The notes: generated by a model not told the origin, from the sequence alone. A stretch of DNA of 64,000 nucleotides from Silene conica (GCA_029255685.2 CM055312.2:23902203-23966202); one strand, 5' to 3'. Positions 1-10,720 are shown, counted from the stretch's first letter. Program-made: numbers and translations.

Positions 1-570
1 GTCCCTAAGCATAGATTTTTGTAACAGGAGACGTAGTTATCTAAAAGTAAAGAGTTCAGCATAAGCATACTTAGGGACTGAAGTGCAGTCAGGCTTGGAG
101 CAGTTGTTACATGTATATGTAGTACCCTGAGGTACGGTGGAACGCTTCCAACATTTTGAGCAGCCCATATATGCATTGATTTTGTCAAAATCAATTTCCG
201 GAATAGTCACTTCTAGCCAATGTTTTTCATCTTGCAATGTTGTTTTTGCTTGAAAACAGTTGTTCATATAGGAAAACTAAAACAATAACTAATTTGTAAA
301 CTTATTTGCCTGATGTAGTTTCAGGTAGAGTATAATTGTAGCTTTTGTGCAGTTATCAACAAGTTATTCGTTGTTTATCAATTTACATGCTGAAAGTTCG
401 ATGTGATTGGTTTGCGGTTTCGCAAACAAGATAACCACTAATAAATTACGCAACGACAACTACTGTTCAAACATTGATACCCTTTTAGAGCGGAGTGTTG
501 AAATTGTAATTGGGTTGTCATTCAGCACATGCATCTTTACATTGAAAAGTTTGGTCTGCAAATGCGTCAA
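1..570 (-). mobile_element. Helitron remnant, left (3'-ward) segment
   Basis: This is the leftmost piece of the minus-strand Helitron whose Rep/helicase lies at 32153-42291. It is assigned because it carries the last exon of an RPA-like gene and because the 5 bp at 566-570 (GTCAA) recur at 20124-20128, where the same Helitron resumes after LTR family C. Outside the exon (37-248) the sequence is AT-rich with no other recognisable feature. The Helitron 3' terminus (hairpin plus CTRR) is not seen and must lie left of position 1. Bases 454-570 occur again at 16837-16953. Confidence 0.7.
37..248 (-). pseudogene. RPA70-like C-terminal zinc-finger exon of the Helitron RPA gene (fragment)
   Basis: The minus strand is open to a stop at 37-39 and encodes a short module with a CxxC-x13-CxxC pattern (CSKC and CNNC), preceded by an EVTIPEIDF segment and followed by a VPKYAYAELF strand. 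This matches the single-stranded-DNA-binding C-terminal OB-fold with zinc ribbon of replication protein A large subunit (replication factor A C-terminal family). Plant Helitrons are known to carry RPA-like genes downstream of Rep/helicase, and this exon lies downstream in that sense. A TTTTCAAG acceptor near 249-250 fits an exon start at about 248. The upstream exons are at 20241-22368, separated by inserted LTR elements, so the gene cannot work in one piece here. Confidence 0.6.
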
Positions 571-1312
571 TGTAAAACCCTCGCGAAAGCGGAAATATAA
601 ACATACAAAAGTACTAAAAATGCAGCGGAATTAAAACTTTTTAAAGTAAACAACATGCGAGAAGTCTTAAACTGAAAAGGAAACTGAAACTGAAATAAAA
701 CCAAAATAGATAAGTAACAGTTCTAAGTATCAAAAACAAATATGTACAACAGCCCAGGATGGAACATCCCTACAGGCACCAAAACAACTGTATCAAAAGA
801 CTAAGAGTCTAGCTAGGCGATATAAGTGTAAGTCATATGATGACAACAGGATCACCACTCGCTAGCCCTCTCGTGAGCCCCGTTCCAACCTGCATGTACC
901 TACATACATGAAAACATGTACGCCACAATCAGTGGGGAGTGACTAGAGTTCTCCTAGCCACCTTTTGTGACAACACGTAACACATAACGAAATACAGAAT
1001 ACTCAAACATATATCAACATGTGAAGCATAAACATCTCATCAACTGTTCTCATACTATCATGCAAACTCTAGTGCACGGCTCTCAACCAACTTCATAAAC
1101 CGTTAGGAAGGAGAGCCGGTTTCCCTACTGGTTACCCAGTCGGGGGGTCTTTCAATTCAACTATTTATGAAACCAATAAGAGAGTCATCCAATGCCTTGG
1201 ATGAACAGAAAACAACTCAAGCAATATAATCATAAACTTCAACATGCATATCTGACACTGTACCAAACTCTAAGGCAAGCAGATATAACATCAAGTAAAG
1301 AGGTTCAGCGGT

Positions 1313-2040
1313 CAACTTAAGACATAACCTAGCTACCAAACATTCAGCAAGTATAAAGGTTCAGAGGCGACATCTTAACGCATAACCTAGATACTAAGTT
1401 CACAATATCAAGCAAGGACTCAGAGGCGAAAACTCAACGCATGGACCGGCCATCACAGAACACTAGACTCAAAGGCGAAAACTCAACGCATGGACTAGCA
1501 TTCAATTCACTATCACAAGTAAGGAACTCGGAGGCGAAAACTCAACGCATGTTCCCCTACTGCATCACAAGGTACTAAACTCAGAGGCGAAAACTCAACG
1601 CATGGACCGGCTATCACAGAACACTAGACTCAGAGGCGAAAACTCAACGCATGGACTAGCATTCAATTCACTATCACAAGTAAGGAACTCAGAGGCGAAA
1701 ACTCAACGCATGTTCCCCTACTGCATCACAAGGTACTAAACTCAGAGGCGAAAACTCAACGCATGTTCTAGCACCAAACACCTACACTCCGGGTAAGGTA
1801 TGACAACCTGACTGCCCCGACGTGCAGTTGCTCTACTCGTCAGACTCAGAGGCGAAAACTCAACGCATGTTCCGACGCGATCACACATACATGTCTGGAC
1901 TCAGAGGCGAAAACTCAACGCATGTCCCAGACACGACAAACAAACATGTATGAAACTCAGAGGCGAAAACTCAACGCATGTCTCCATACACGACAAACAA
2001 ACACATATAGGGCTCAGAGGCGGCAGCTTAACGCATAACC
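1313..2040 (+). repeat. Minisatellite in LTR C, copy 1
   Basis: About a dozen copies of a short core (GAGGCGAAAACTCAACGC, with variants GAGGCGACATCTTAACGC) are separated by 20-50 bp spacers. Some spacers are reused (the CATCACAGAACACTAGACTC and CATTCAATTCACTATCAC types), so a two-level, higher-order repeat is present. The second LTR copy (about 17690-18590) has an altered set of units. The variable array lies in the LTR U3 side and has no coding role. Confidence 0.85.
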
Positions 2041-2335
2041 TAATACGCATCACTATAAGCATTCAACTTTAAAACTAACTTTAGTTCTCATATCTTTATA
2101 TCACCGATCAACACTTAATTGACCCCGGGAACTAAGTGAGGGAGAGCCGGTTTCCTTTTCGGTTACCCGACCGGGGGGTCTCTATCCTCTCTCCATTCCC
2201 GAACCCAATATAGTGTCGCCCATCCTCCGGGGACCTCAAATACATATCACGGGTATACAAAACGAGTTTCAACCAGAACCGATTAACCGTTTGAAAGTTA
2301 CGAACGAATTACAACAAAACAGCCTACAGGGGTCC

Positions 2336-2638
2336 CCAGCCGGTCGGCAGGCAGCCGGTCGGCCGGCTGGGAATACACTCAGCCTTTCTTTCTTTTCCAA
2401 ACGAAGAACAACACAAAGGGACTCCCAGCCGGTCGGCAGGCAGCCGGTCGGCCGGCTGGGCTCCCATTCTCCCTAGCTATGGTTTCGCAAAACACAAACA
2501 ACACACAGAGACTACCAGCCGGTCGGCAGGCAGCCGGTCGGCCGGCTGGCAGTCCTAAGCCAAGTTTCTACAAAATGCGAAAAACACACAAGACGCGCTC
2601 CCAGCCGGTCGACCGGCGGCCGGTCGGTCGACCGGCTC
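2336..2638 (+). repeat. GC-rich palindromic repeats in LTR C, copy 1
   Basis: Four blocks of the type CCAGCCGGTCGGCAGGCAG followed by CCGGTCGGCCGGCTGG are spaced at about 80-100 bp. Each block can fold on itself (CCAGCCGG against CCGGCTGG). The last block (about 2600-2638) is longer than its counterpart in copy 2, which has only CCAGCCGGTCGACCGGCT. Related blocks occur in LTR E and, more loosely, LTR D. Confidence 0.85.
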
Positions 2639-3999
2639 AGAGAGCCTGATACGAAAACGCGACTTTCAGCCTAATTGAAAACATCACAAATCGACATACA
2701 AAGTTCAATATTTGCTACAAGCAAGATTTACCCGACATCATGAAACATCTAAACTCATTATCTATCAGCAAACAAATCCCATAACAATCCTCAAACGAGT
2801 ATATCAAGTATCCGTCTTAACTTTGTGAAAACTGAAATTAAGCCTAAGAACATATAACAACATCACCAAGCATGAATTCTTCACATAAGAACAATCCTAA
2901 ACATGATACTAAGTCCATTGATCATTAAGCATTAGCAAAAATCAGAAACTAACATAAGAACACACCAAAACTTGCATGCTAATATTCACATTAAGGCCGA
3001 GTTTCTCATTATCGTCACCTTAAAAGCACTCCGGCTTAAAGATCCTCCTCTACCACGAAGATATCGATGTCCGGGTTCTCCAATCCTTCACCTACAAGCA
3101 CGAAAAACGGGTTTAAGGCCTTAAAAACGGATTATATGTAAAACAGGCCAGATTTCGAAATGAAGGGATTGAAAAACGGAAGTGATAGATGGCTTGGAAA
3201 TTCGATGAGGATTCCGAAAATGTTATTGTTACCTTGATTTGATGAACGGATGATGGAGAAAGGAGCAAAAGAAGTTGATTATTTATGGAGGTTCTAAGAA
3301 ATGTGTTTCACTGTTTTATTTGTTTTGAAGATGAAGAAGATGTAATACCTCGTATATTTAGAGGTTTTATTTCGAGCTTTACTTTTATAAGTGATGTGTC
3401 GTTAGTTTTTAAAGCGTTTTATTTTATTTTCGGTGTCGATAAGTATACTATCAAATAGTGTTATATATGTCGATGGTGGGGATCGATCTAGGGATCGATT
3501 GCACGAGTCTTGGGCCTCGGTATTCGTGTAAAACAAACAGCCCATGATAATCAAAGAAACCCTCACCATCTCACAACTCTCACGCAGCCCTCCTCTGCCG
3601 CCATATAAGTATGGCTTTCACCCTATTTTCTGACCTATCTACAACACCACCCTATACCCTAGTTCTACAGCCACCACCACACAACAGAGAGAGAAGGTTC
3701 TCACGGTCATTTGATCTTGCCTAGTCCCCTCGTTTTGAGTCAGAAATCAGGTATGTATAACGTGTTTGACATTCATTTATAATTGTGTTGTGTCTGGCTG
3801 TGTTCATTGCATTTCCGAAGGGTGGTAGGATGTCACTGTTACCTTAGTTTTGTCCTTATGTACTGCTGGTGGGTGAGGGTTGGTCAGGAGGTTTATCACG
3901 GAGGATCTAGGTGTCGCAGTAGGTGTCGACAGGGGTGTTTGTCACCCCTGGTTGCGTCGTTTTTTTTTATAATCGTGTTAAGGGGAGGAGTTTGGGGGT

Positions 4000-4040
4000 G
4001 GTACCACCGTTGACTCGGGGGAGGTCGACGCGGTGGTACC
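4000..4040 (+). promoter_or_regulatory. Conserved hairpin in LTR 1 of A
   Basis: A perfect 10-bp inverted repeat (GGTACCACCG at 4000-4009, CGGTGGTACC at 4031-4040) encloses a 21-nt loop with core TGACTCGGGGGAG. The same structure recurs in LTR 2 (11371-11411), in F (34104-34145 and 37024-37066, reversed) and in G (30219-30259, reversed) with a compensating arm change. It lies about 390 nt downstream of the TATA-like site, so it would be in the transcribed leader. The role is unknown. Confidence 0.6.
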
Positions 4041-4359
4041 ATGGTGGTGTCTAGGCCGTGTGTCGGGGAAAAGGCGTGGGTGTTTCCAGGGGTGGTTAGT
4101 GGTGTTAGGTGGTGTCGATGGTGGTTAAGTTTTTGGTCCAGGGAGTTCGGGTGACAGGTTAGGTCTGACTGGTAGGCAGAATGCGCCTCGCCGGTGCTTG
4201 TCGTGGGGTTGGAGGCGTGTCGGTGGGGTGGCCAGTGGTTGTGGGTGTCTGGGTGGTCATTGTCGGCGGTGGGGCAGAGGCTATGTGGTGGTTTAGGCGG
4301 CTATTTTGGGGCGTTTCTAGTGTCGTGTTACGGCTGGGGAAGTCGTGAGTTTGTGGTGT

Positions 4360-4412
4360 TATTACTATTATTATTATTATTATTATTACTATTATTATTA
4401 TTATTATTATTA
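4360..4412 (+). repeat. (TTA)n microsatellite in LTR 1 of A
   Basis: A near-perfect TTA/ATT trinucleotide run with two ACT interruptions. Equivalent runs lie at the same LTR position in LTR 2 (about 11730-11780) and, reversed, in G (about 28230-28290) and B (about 46830-46860; longer, about 55205-55258). Confidence 0.85.
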
Positions 4413-4862
4413 AAATTATTTTTATTGCTATTGTTATTAGTCGTGTTATATATATATCTACGAGTCGGGAATTATTTAAGTCATGGGATGTCTATATTTG
4501 GGAAGTTACCGTTTTGGGAAAGTTTCTATATATGGAAACTTTCCACTTTTGGAAGGTTGCTATTTAGAGTAAGTACGTTCGTTAAGGGGTTCGTGAAGTT
4601 TGTTAATTCGTTGCATATATCTGTTTAGGTAGCGAGTTTCGAGTGGAACATTTCTAAGCATATCTCGGATTGTATCTGCGTTTCTGCTATTCCAGGTAGG
4701 GAAAGATACTGGTTTACAATAATGTGTAATCTGTTCTTATGTGTTAATAAGCATGATTATGTTGTAATCTCATGTGAACGTTATATTGTGCTATTTATAT
4801 CTTTTGAGACATTGTTACGATGTGAATATCTATATATATAGATATATTGGGTCTTGTGATAC

Positions 4863-5024
4863 GGTGTTGGATCGGTGCGGAGTATATATGGTGTTGGATC
4901 GGTGCGGAGTATATACGGTGTTGGATCGGTGCGGAGTATATATGGTGTTGGATCGGTGCGGAGTATATATATGGCGTTGGATCGGTGCGGAGTTTATTTG
5001 ACGTTGGATCGGTGCGGAGTTTAC
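4863..5024 (+). repeat. Minisatellite (GTTGGATCGGTGCGGAG) in LTR 1 of A
   Basis: Six tandem copies of a 25-27 bp unit, core GTTGGATCGGTGCGGAG, most followed by TATATA. LTR 2 has the same array (about 12231-12392). Element F has a reversed, related array with core CCCTTTATCTCCGCACCAA at 33113-33250 and 36058-36195, at the same relative place near the LTR 3' end. Confidence 0.9.
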
Positions 5025-5398
5025 TATATTGTTATAATTATTGTTTTCCCTACTCAACCTCGTGGTTGACCCTGTGTATTCGTGATCACCTGTGATGAAC
5101 CAATTATTGGGGAGCAGATTGACAGGTGGCTGAGACTAAGGGGGAGCTATGGGAGGAAGAGCTTGGATCCGGACCAGATTAGATGTCTAGATCACCTTAG
5201 TCAGTTTAATACGAGTTGTACTTTATTTATGTTGTTAAGACTTTTGGATATGTAAGAACATGTTTTGAGTTAAAGTAAATTTTAAAGTACTGTTTATCTT
5301 CCTTTGTATCTACTGCCTCGGGAAACCGAGATGGTAACACCCTTATTTATCTGAGGAGTCCTAGATCAGGTCCTTAAATAAATGGGGGTGTTACAAAG

Positions 5399-5410
5399 TG
5401 GTATCAGAGC
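5399..5410 (+). promoter_or_regulatory. Primer-binding site, Gypsy A copy 1
   Basis: TGGTATCAGAGC starts three bases after the LTR end and is complementary to the 3' end of plant initiator tRNA-Met, the usual primer of plant Gypsy and Copia elements. The second copy has it at 12767-12778. Confidence 0.9.
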
Positions 5411-5951
5411 GAACGATCCTCAGGCCTAACCTAATGAACCCAATGAAAGTAGAAGAGTCTAAATAAAATGAACCCCGGGATAGGACTGTTAGGAGCACAC
5501 AAAAGGGGAAGTATGAGTCTGGGGCCCCCTCACACCGAACCATTGGCCCTATCAGTTTTACCCGGGAACCCAGAGTGAATATACGAGAGAAAAAGGGTAG
5601 GTTAAGAAAAGATGGAAGTAATGGTATACAGTGATAAGTAATTTATGAGAACTCTGAGTATCATTGACTGTTTGAAATAGCCGGAAGGGGCATGAACATG
5701 AAAAGAATTTTAATTGTTTGAATAAAGAGGTGTATATTGATACGATAGGTGAAGTGATCTGAAACATGTTAGTGATTCTCCTCTCATCATGTCTAGTGAA
5801 ATGCGGTTATGTGATCCCTGAGCCATGTTATAGAAGAGAACTATTTTATATGATAAGTGTTTATAGACTTTAATGCTTAGGGAACATAGCCCTAATCCAA
5901 ATGGGTACCCACATGAGTCGGGACTCATTTCTTTTTCTGTTGTATTATAGT
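5411..5951 (+). other. Untranslated leader of Gypsy A
   Basis: A noncoding stretch between the primer site and the gag ATG. Its first part (CGATCCTCAGGCC, then AATGAACC) is shared with the leaders of G (reversed, 23321-23860) and B (reversed, about 53870-54035), showing common ancestry of these elements. The corresponding leader of copy 2 is 12779-13319. Confidence 0.75.
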
Positions 5952-6875
5952 ATGCCTCCGCGAAGAGACAATCTCGCTAATATCACGCAAGAGGAATTGG
6001 ATCGTCTGATAGCTGAGAATGAGGCCTTAAAGGCCAAACGCATGGACTCCGCAAAAATGAGCACAATCATCGCAAGGCATCACCCTACCCAATTCACTGG
6101 GGAGGGGGAACCTCATCTGCTGGGAGCGTGGTGTCGGGAATTCAGTAATCTATTCGAGTTGGTGGATTGCCCCGAAGAATTGAGGGTTGACCAAGCAGCC
6201 CACTATCTGAGGGGTATGGCCGGAGATTGGTGGACCGGGAACAAAGGAGAGATTCGAGAGGCAGCTAGAGAGGACGGGACCGAGTATGTTGCTTGGATTG
6301 CATTCAAGAGGATCTTATATGAGGTGTTTCTGCCAGAGTTTCAGAAAAGCAAGTTGAGAGAGGAGTTTGATACATTCAAGATGTCAGAGGACATGACAGT
6401 AGAGGTTACTATCGGAAATTTATCCAGTTGGTGAGCTATGTGGGAGACATGGGATTTGACGATGCCATGCTGGCAATGAAATTTGAGAGGGGGTTATCAA
6501 TCGCCATCAAGAAGAGATTGATTGCAGCTCCGCCCACCACAGTCTGTGACATCTACTTAAGGGCTGGGGCGGCGGAGAGGCTTTCAGAGATGATCCAGGA
6601 GGACAAAAAGTCCAAGTCTGAAAAGAGGAAGGCTGAATCAGTAGCTGAGGGTTCAGGATCGAAAAAGCAGAGCTCTAACAAGTTCAGTGGGTACTTCGGG
6701 AGTAGTGCCTCTGGTGGTGGGAGAAACCAGAGTGGGGGCAATCACATGAGTGGGGTTTCTGGCAGTGGTTCGGCTGGAATTGTGTGTTATGGCTGTGGAA
6801 AGAGGGGACATAAGCAGGCGGTGTGTCGTTCGTCTGGAGGAAATCAGTCTGGGGGCTATCGTACGCACATCCGGA
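5952..6875 (+). pseudogene. gag: gag of Gypsy A copy 1 (frameshifted)
   Basis: Structural gag polyprotein of a Ty3/Gypsy element. ATG at 5952 (MPPRRDN...) opens a reading frame with the retrotransposon gag core (around HHPTQFTGEGEP and YLRGMAGDWW) that stops at 6434. The frame resumes at about 6404 in another phase (YYRKFIQLVSYVGDMGF), so one base was lost near 6403. The second part carries a low-complexity Ser/Gly/Asn region and one CCHC zinc knuckle ([14 protein letters not shown]). A further phase change near 6860 is needed to enter the protease frame. Copy 2 has the identical lesions, so they predate the duplication. Confidence 0.85.
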
Positions 6876-7961
6876 TACCAGGGATCCCGTACTCAGTCCT
6901 ATGGTAGCAGTGGCTATCGCACACCCACGACAAACTATGGTGGGGGTGCGAAATCTGGAGGGAGCAGCAATTACCATAGGAACTATAACAATCACCAGAG
7001 CCGCCCGTACCAGAATCAGTTCAATGGAAGTGGAAGCAACCAAAAGACAGGAACGGGAGGAAATCAGCAGGCGGGGACATCTTCTGCCAGCCAGAGTGGA
7101 GTCAAGTCCAGTGGCAAGCTCTTTGCCATGGGAAAGCAGGCAGCTCAGGAGGATGCGCATGTGGTAACCGGTACTTTTCTTGTGAACTCTAAGCCTACTT
7201 TCGTACTTTTCGATTCCGGTGCCAGCCATTCGTTTGTGTCTAGAGATCATGTTAAGGCTTTGGGACTTGAGAGATTTGATTGGATCGCGGATCCAGTGAC
7301 CATACCATCAGGCGAGTCGATAGTCTGTAATAGAGTATATGGTAGTGTACCCATCAAAATCGGGGAAGCAATTTTCTATTGCGACCTCATAGAGTTTCCT
7401 CTGGGGGGTTTTGAGGTGATTATGGGGATGGACTGGCTAGGGAAGTATCGAGCTTTCATCGACTGTCATCAAAAGAAGATTTCCTTGAAGGGACCTAAGG
7501 GAGTGAGGGTGTCTTACAAGGGATACCGAGTCAAACCAAAAATCAAATTCATTTCTGTCAATACCCTTAAGTCTGGCTTGAGGAAAGGAGAGAGCCTAAT
7601 CTTATGCCAAATGTGGAATTGTGAGGCTGAGACCCCCAAGACTAGCGAGATACCTGTGGTACGGGAGTTTGAGGGAGTTTTTCGAGACGACGTTCCAGGG
7701 TTGCCGCCGCGGAGGGAAGTGGAATTCTCCATTGACCTAAAACCAGGGGCGGGACCAATATCCAAATCACCGTACCGTATGGGACCGAAGGAGATGGAGG
7801 AGTTGAAGAAGCAGTTGGATGAACTAGCTGAGAAAGGGTTCATCCGACCCAGTGTGTCGCCCTGGGGAGCACCCGTTTTGTTTGTGAAGAAGAAGGATGG
7901 AAGTTTGAGGCTGTGTGTTGATTACCGAGAGCTGAACAATATAACCATCAAGAACCGTTAG
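6876..7961 (+). pseudogene. pol: pol of Gypsy A copy 1: protease and RT N-terminus
   Basis: The frame from about 6876 encodes a Gly/Ser/Asn-rich linker, then an aspartic protease with [10 protein letters not shown] (catalytic DSG) and the GMDWL segment of plant Gypsy proteases, then the start of reverse transcriptase ([37 protein letters not shown]). It is closed by TAG at 7959-7961, just before PLPRIDDL, where related elements keep an open codon. The following frame is in phase, so this is a nonsense mutation, not a frameshift. The same stop is in copy 2 at 15327-15329. Confidence 0.9.
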
Positions 7962-9539
7962 CCCTTGCCGAGAATTGACGACTTGTTCGATCAGTTAAGT
8001 GGAGCTGGGGTTTTCTCCAAGATAGACTTGAGATCCGGGTATCATCAGTTGAGGATAAAGGATGAGGATATTCCCAAGACTGCTTTCCGAACGAGGTATG
8101 GCCACTACGAATTCGTGGTTATGCCCTTTGGATTGACTAATGCTCCAGCTGTGTTCATGGACTTAATGAATCGAGTTTTCAGCCCGTATCTGGACAAGTT
8201 TGTGGTGGTATTTATCGATGATATCCTTGTATATTCCAAGAATGCAGAAGAGCACGAGGACCACTTAAGGAAAGTACTTCAGACCTTGGAGGAACATAAA
8301 CTCAATGCTAAGTTGAGTAAGTGTGAGTTCTGGTTGGAGAGAGTGGCGTTTTTGGGGCATGTGATTTCAAAGGAGGGAGTGTCTGTCGACCCTAGCAAGA
8401 TTGAGGCTGTAACTAGATGGCAAAGTCCGAAGAATGTGAGTGAGATTCGTAGCTTCCTTGGTTTGGCTGGGTATTATCGGAGATTCGTCAAAGATTTTTC
8501 AAAGATAGCGAAGCCGTTAACATCGTTAATGAGAAAAGAGAACCGTTTCGTCTGGGATGAGAGTTGTGAGAAGGCATTCCTAACCCTTAAGGAACGTCTG
8601 ACAACAGCTCCTATCCTTGCTTTGCCAGTTGGGAGTGATAATTTCGAGGTGTTTACTGACTCTTCGAAGCATGGATTGGGATGTGTGCTAATGCAGAATG
8701 GGAGAGTGATCGCGTATGCCTCTCGCCAGCTGAAGACCTATGAAGAAAATTATCCGACGCATGATTTGGAATTGGGCGCTGTGGTCTTTGCACTGAAATT
8801 GTGGCGTCATTACCTTTATGGAGCCACTTTTAAGGTGTTTTCTGACCATAAGAGCCTGAAATATATCTACACCCAGAAAGAGTTGAACATGAGGCAGAGG
8901 AGGTGGATAGAATTATCTAGAGATTATGATATGCAGATTGTCTACCACGAAGGCAAGGCAAATGTGGTAGCTGACGCTCTAAGTAGGAAGTCGGTACATG
9001 CTTTGAGTTGTGCCAGATCGAGAGTGAGGTTGCATGGTGAGTTAAGGGAGATGGGAATTTTCATGATCCGGAAAGGGGATGCTCTTGGTGATTTGACTGT
9101 GGAGCCTGAGTTGTATGGGGAGATTCGGGAGTTGCAGAAGAACGATGAGAGAATCCAGAAGTGGCGTTTGATGGTGGAAAATGGGAATAGTGATGGGGCA
9201 TCCAAGTTCAGTGTTCATACCGACGGTAGTTTGAGGTTCAGTGGGCGATGGTGTGTACCGAATGTTGAGGAGCTAAAGAAGAAGATCCTGACTGAAGCTC
9301 ATGCTACTCCTTTTTCTGTTCACCCAGGGGGTGATAAGCTGTATAAGGACCTTAAGAAGACGTTTTGGTGGCCGAATATGAAAAAAGAGGTCGCAGAGTT
9401 TGTCTCGAGGTGTTTGACGTGTCAACGCGTGAAAGGGGAGCATAAGAGACCTCAAGGGAAGGTTCAGCCACTAGATGTGCCAGAGTGGAAGTGGGAGAAT
9501 ATTTCGATGGACTTTATTGTAGGGTTGCCTCGGACTTAG
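7962..9539 (+). pseudogene. pol: pol of Gypsy A copy 1: RT, RNase H, integrase zinc domain
   Basis: The frame continues in phase after the TAG. RT motifs are [22 protein letters not shown] and the catalytic [10 protein letters not shown] (FIDD in place of the more usual YIDD). RNase H follows ([25 protein letters not shown] near its end). Then comes the integrase HHCC zinc domain ([10 protein letters not shown] ... CLTCQ) and the first integrase catalytic segment (MDFIVGLP). TAG at 9537-9539 interrupts the catalytic core within the DFI...GLPRT region; the frame then goes on in phase. Copy 2 has FTDAS in the RNase H motif, the commoner form. Confidence 0.9.
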
Positions 9540-10547
9540 AGGGGCAACAACATGATTTGGGTGATCGTGGACCGTTTAACTAAGTCAGCTCACTTTATTC
9601 CCATGAAAGATACCTGGAGTAAAGCTGAATTGGCTAAGTCGTATGTTCAGAATGTGGTCAAACTGCATGGCGTTCCCAAGGATATTGTTTCAGATCGAGA
9701 CTCGAGGTTTATATCCAGATTTTGGCAGGAGTTGCAGGCTGCTTTGGGGACCCAGTTGAAGATGAGTACAGCTTTTCATCCGGCTACTGATGGTCAGACT
9801 GAGCGGACGATTCAGACTCTTGAGGATATGTTGAGAGCTTGTGTACTTGAGTTCGGAGGATCTTGGGAGGATCGACTGGGGTTGATCGAGTTTTCGTATA
9901 ATAACAGCTATCATGCCAGCATAGGGATGGCCCCTTTCGAGGCTTTGTACGGGAGGAAGTGCCAGAGCCCTGTGTGTTGGGATGATCGAGCTGATGTTGT
10001 GACCTTAGGGCCCGATATGATCCAGGAGATGGTGGAGCAGGTTCAGATTATTCGGCAAAGGATGAGGGCCGCTCAGGATAGACAGAAGAGCTATGCTGAT
10101 TTAAAGAGGAGCGATATTTCGTTCGAGGTTGGAGAGAAAGTTCTACTTAAAGTATCTCCAATGAAGGGCGTAATGAGATTTGGCAAGCGTGGCAAACTGA
10201 GTCAGAAGTTTATTGGACCGTTTGAGATTTTGGACAGGGTTGGGGAAGTGGCATACCGATTAGCTTTACCTCCTGCTCTATCCAAGGTCCACAACGTGTT
10301 CCATGTATCGCAGTTGAGGAAGTATGTAAGTGATCCATCGCATGTACTTCAGCACGAGGTGATTGAGGTAGATGAGCAGTTGACATACATTGAGACTCCG
10401 AAAGAAATTCTAGACAGAAAGGTGCGGAAAACTCGCAATGGAGAGACGATCTTGGTGAAGGTCATGTGGACCAACCATAATCAGGAAGAGGCTACATGGG
10501 AGCCTGAGGCATCCATGAAAGAACGCTATCCGCATCTATTCGACTGA
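9540..10547 (+). pseudogene. pol: pol of Gypsy A copy 1: integrase core and chromodomain-like C-terminus
   Basis: The in-phase continuation of pol after the 9537-9539 stop. It contains [12 protein letters not shown], then [12 protein letters not shown] (second catalytic Asp), [12 protein letters not shown] (region of the catalytic Glu), the GPFEI and [12 protein letters not shown] segments, and a terminal chromodomain-like stretch ([13 protein letters not shown] ... [16 protein letters not shown]). A C-terminal chromodomain marks the chromovirus branch and is thought to direct insertion to marked chromatin. The stop is at 10545-10547, followed by about 160 nt of untranslated sequence before the polypurine tract. 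Confidence 0.9.
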
Positions 10548-10707
10548 GGTAAGTTACGTGGACGTAACTTTTCTTTAAGGGGGGTGGAATGTAACGTTCT
10601 GTGAATTAAGTAACTTTTGTGAAAGTCTTCGTGATGTTTTGCGTTCCGAGTTCGTTTGAGTTAGTTGTTTGGGCACCTAGGGAGGACGAACTTCGGGACT
10701 TCAATTT

Positions 10708-10720
10708 AAGGGGGGAAGAC
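10708..10720 (+). promoter_or_regulatory. Polypurine tract of Gypsy A
   Basis: AAGGGGGGAAGAC directly precedes the TG of LTR 2 and would prime plus-strand DNA. The same tract precedes LTR starts in G (22591-22603) and, reversed, in F (35007-35019) and B (about 48204-48216). Confidence 0.85.

Larger units (their letters stand above)
571..3340 (+). mobile_element. LTR of family C, copy 1 (5' 2.77 kb, cut by element A)
   Basis: The copy starts TGTAAAACCCTCGCG directly after GTCAA and runs until Gypsy A begins at 3341. It matches 16954-19865 closely; that second copy continues to a proper LTR end (GGCTGTTACA, 20123) followed by GTCAA, so C is an LTR (about 3.2 kb, apparently solo) with a 5-bp TSD. 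The plus orientation is inferred from the related LTR at 50067, which has a primer site on its right. There is no coding potential. It contains a minisatellite (about 1313-2040) and GC-rich palindromic repeats (2336-2638). Two stretches, about 1106-1155 and 2142-2181, repeat a GAGAGCCGGTTTCC...GGTTACC...CGGGGGGTCT motif. Confidence 0.75.
3341..5395 (+). repeat. LTR 1 of Gypsy A
   Basis: The LTR is 2055 bp, starts TGTAATACCTCG and ends GGGGGTGTTACA, and is followed after three bases by the primer-binding site. A TATA-like CCATATAAG lies at 3601-3609, so transcription probably starts shortly downstream and most of the LTR is R/U5. It contains a conserved hairpin (4000-4040), a TTA microsatellite (about 4360-4412) and a minisatellite (4863-5024). 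Confidence 0.9.

Noticed and set aside
1313..2040. CRISPR-like array of a short repeat with spacers
   Set aside because: The spacers are themselves repeated, the units vary, no cas genes exist and the DNA is plant LTR sequence; it is a minisatellite.
4194..4628. 144-codon ORF with a long leucine run
   Set aside because: It is a translation of the TTA microsatellite and LTR R/U5 sequence; the same artefact appears in LTR 2 at 11565-11996.
4774..5095. Overlapping ORFs on both strands with a repeated LDRCGVY-type unit
   Set aside because: They result from the 25-27 bp minisatellite being free of stops in several frames; no conserved protein is implied.
6684..7250. 188-codon minus-strand ORF opposite gag/pol of A
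   Set aside because: It is the antisense shadow of the Ser/Gly/Asn-rich gag and protease region and is reproduced in copy 2 at 14052-14618.
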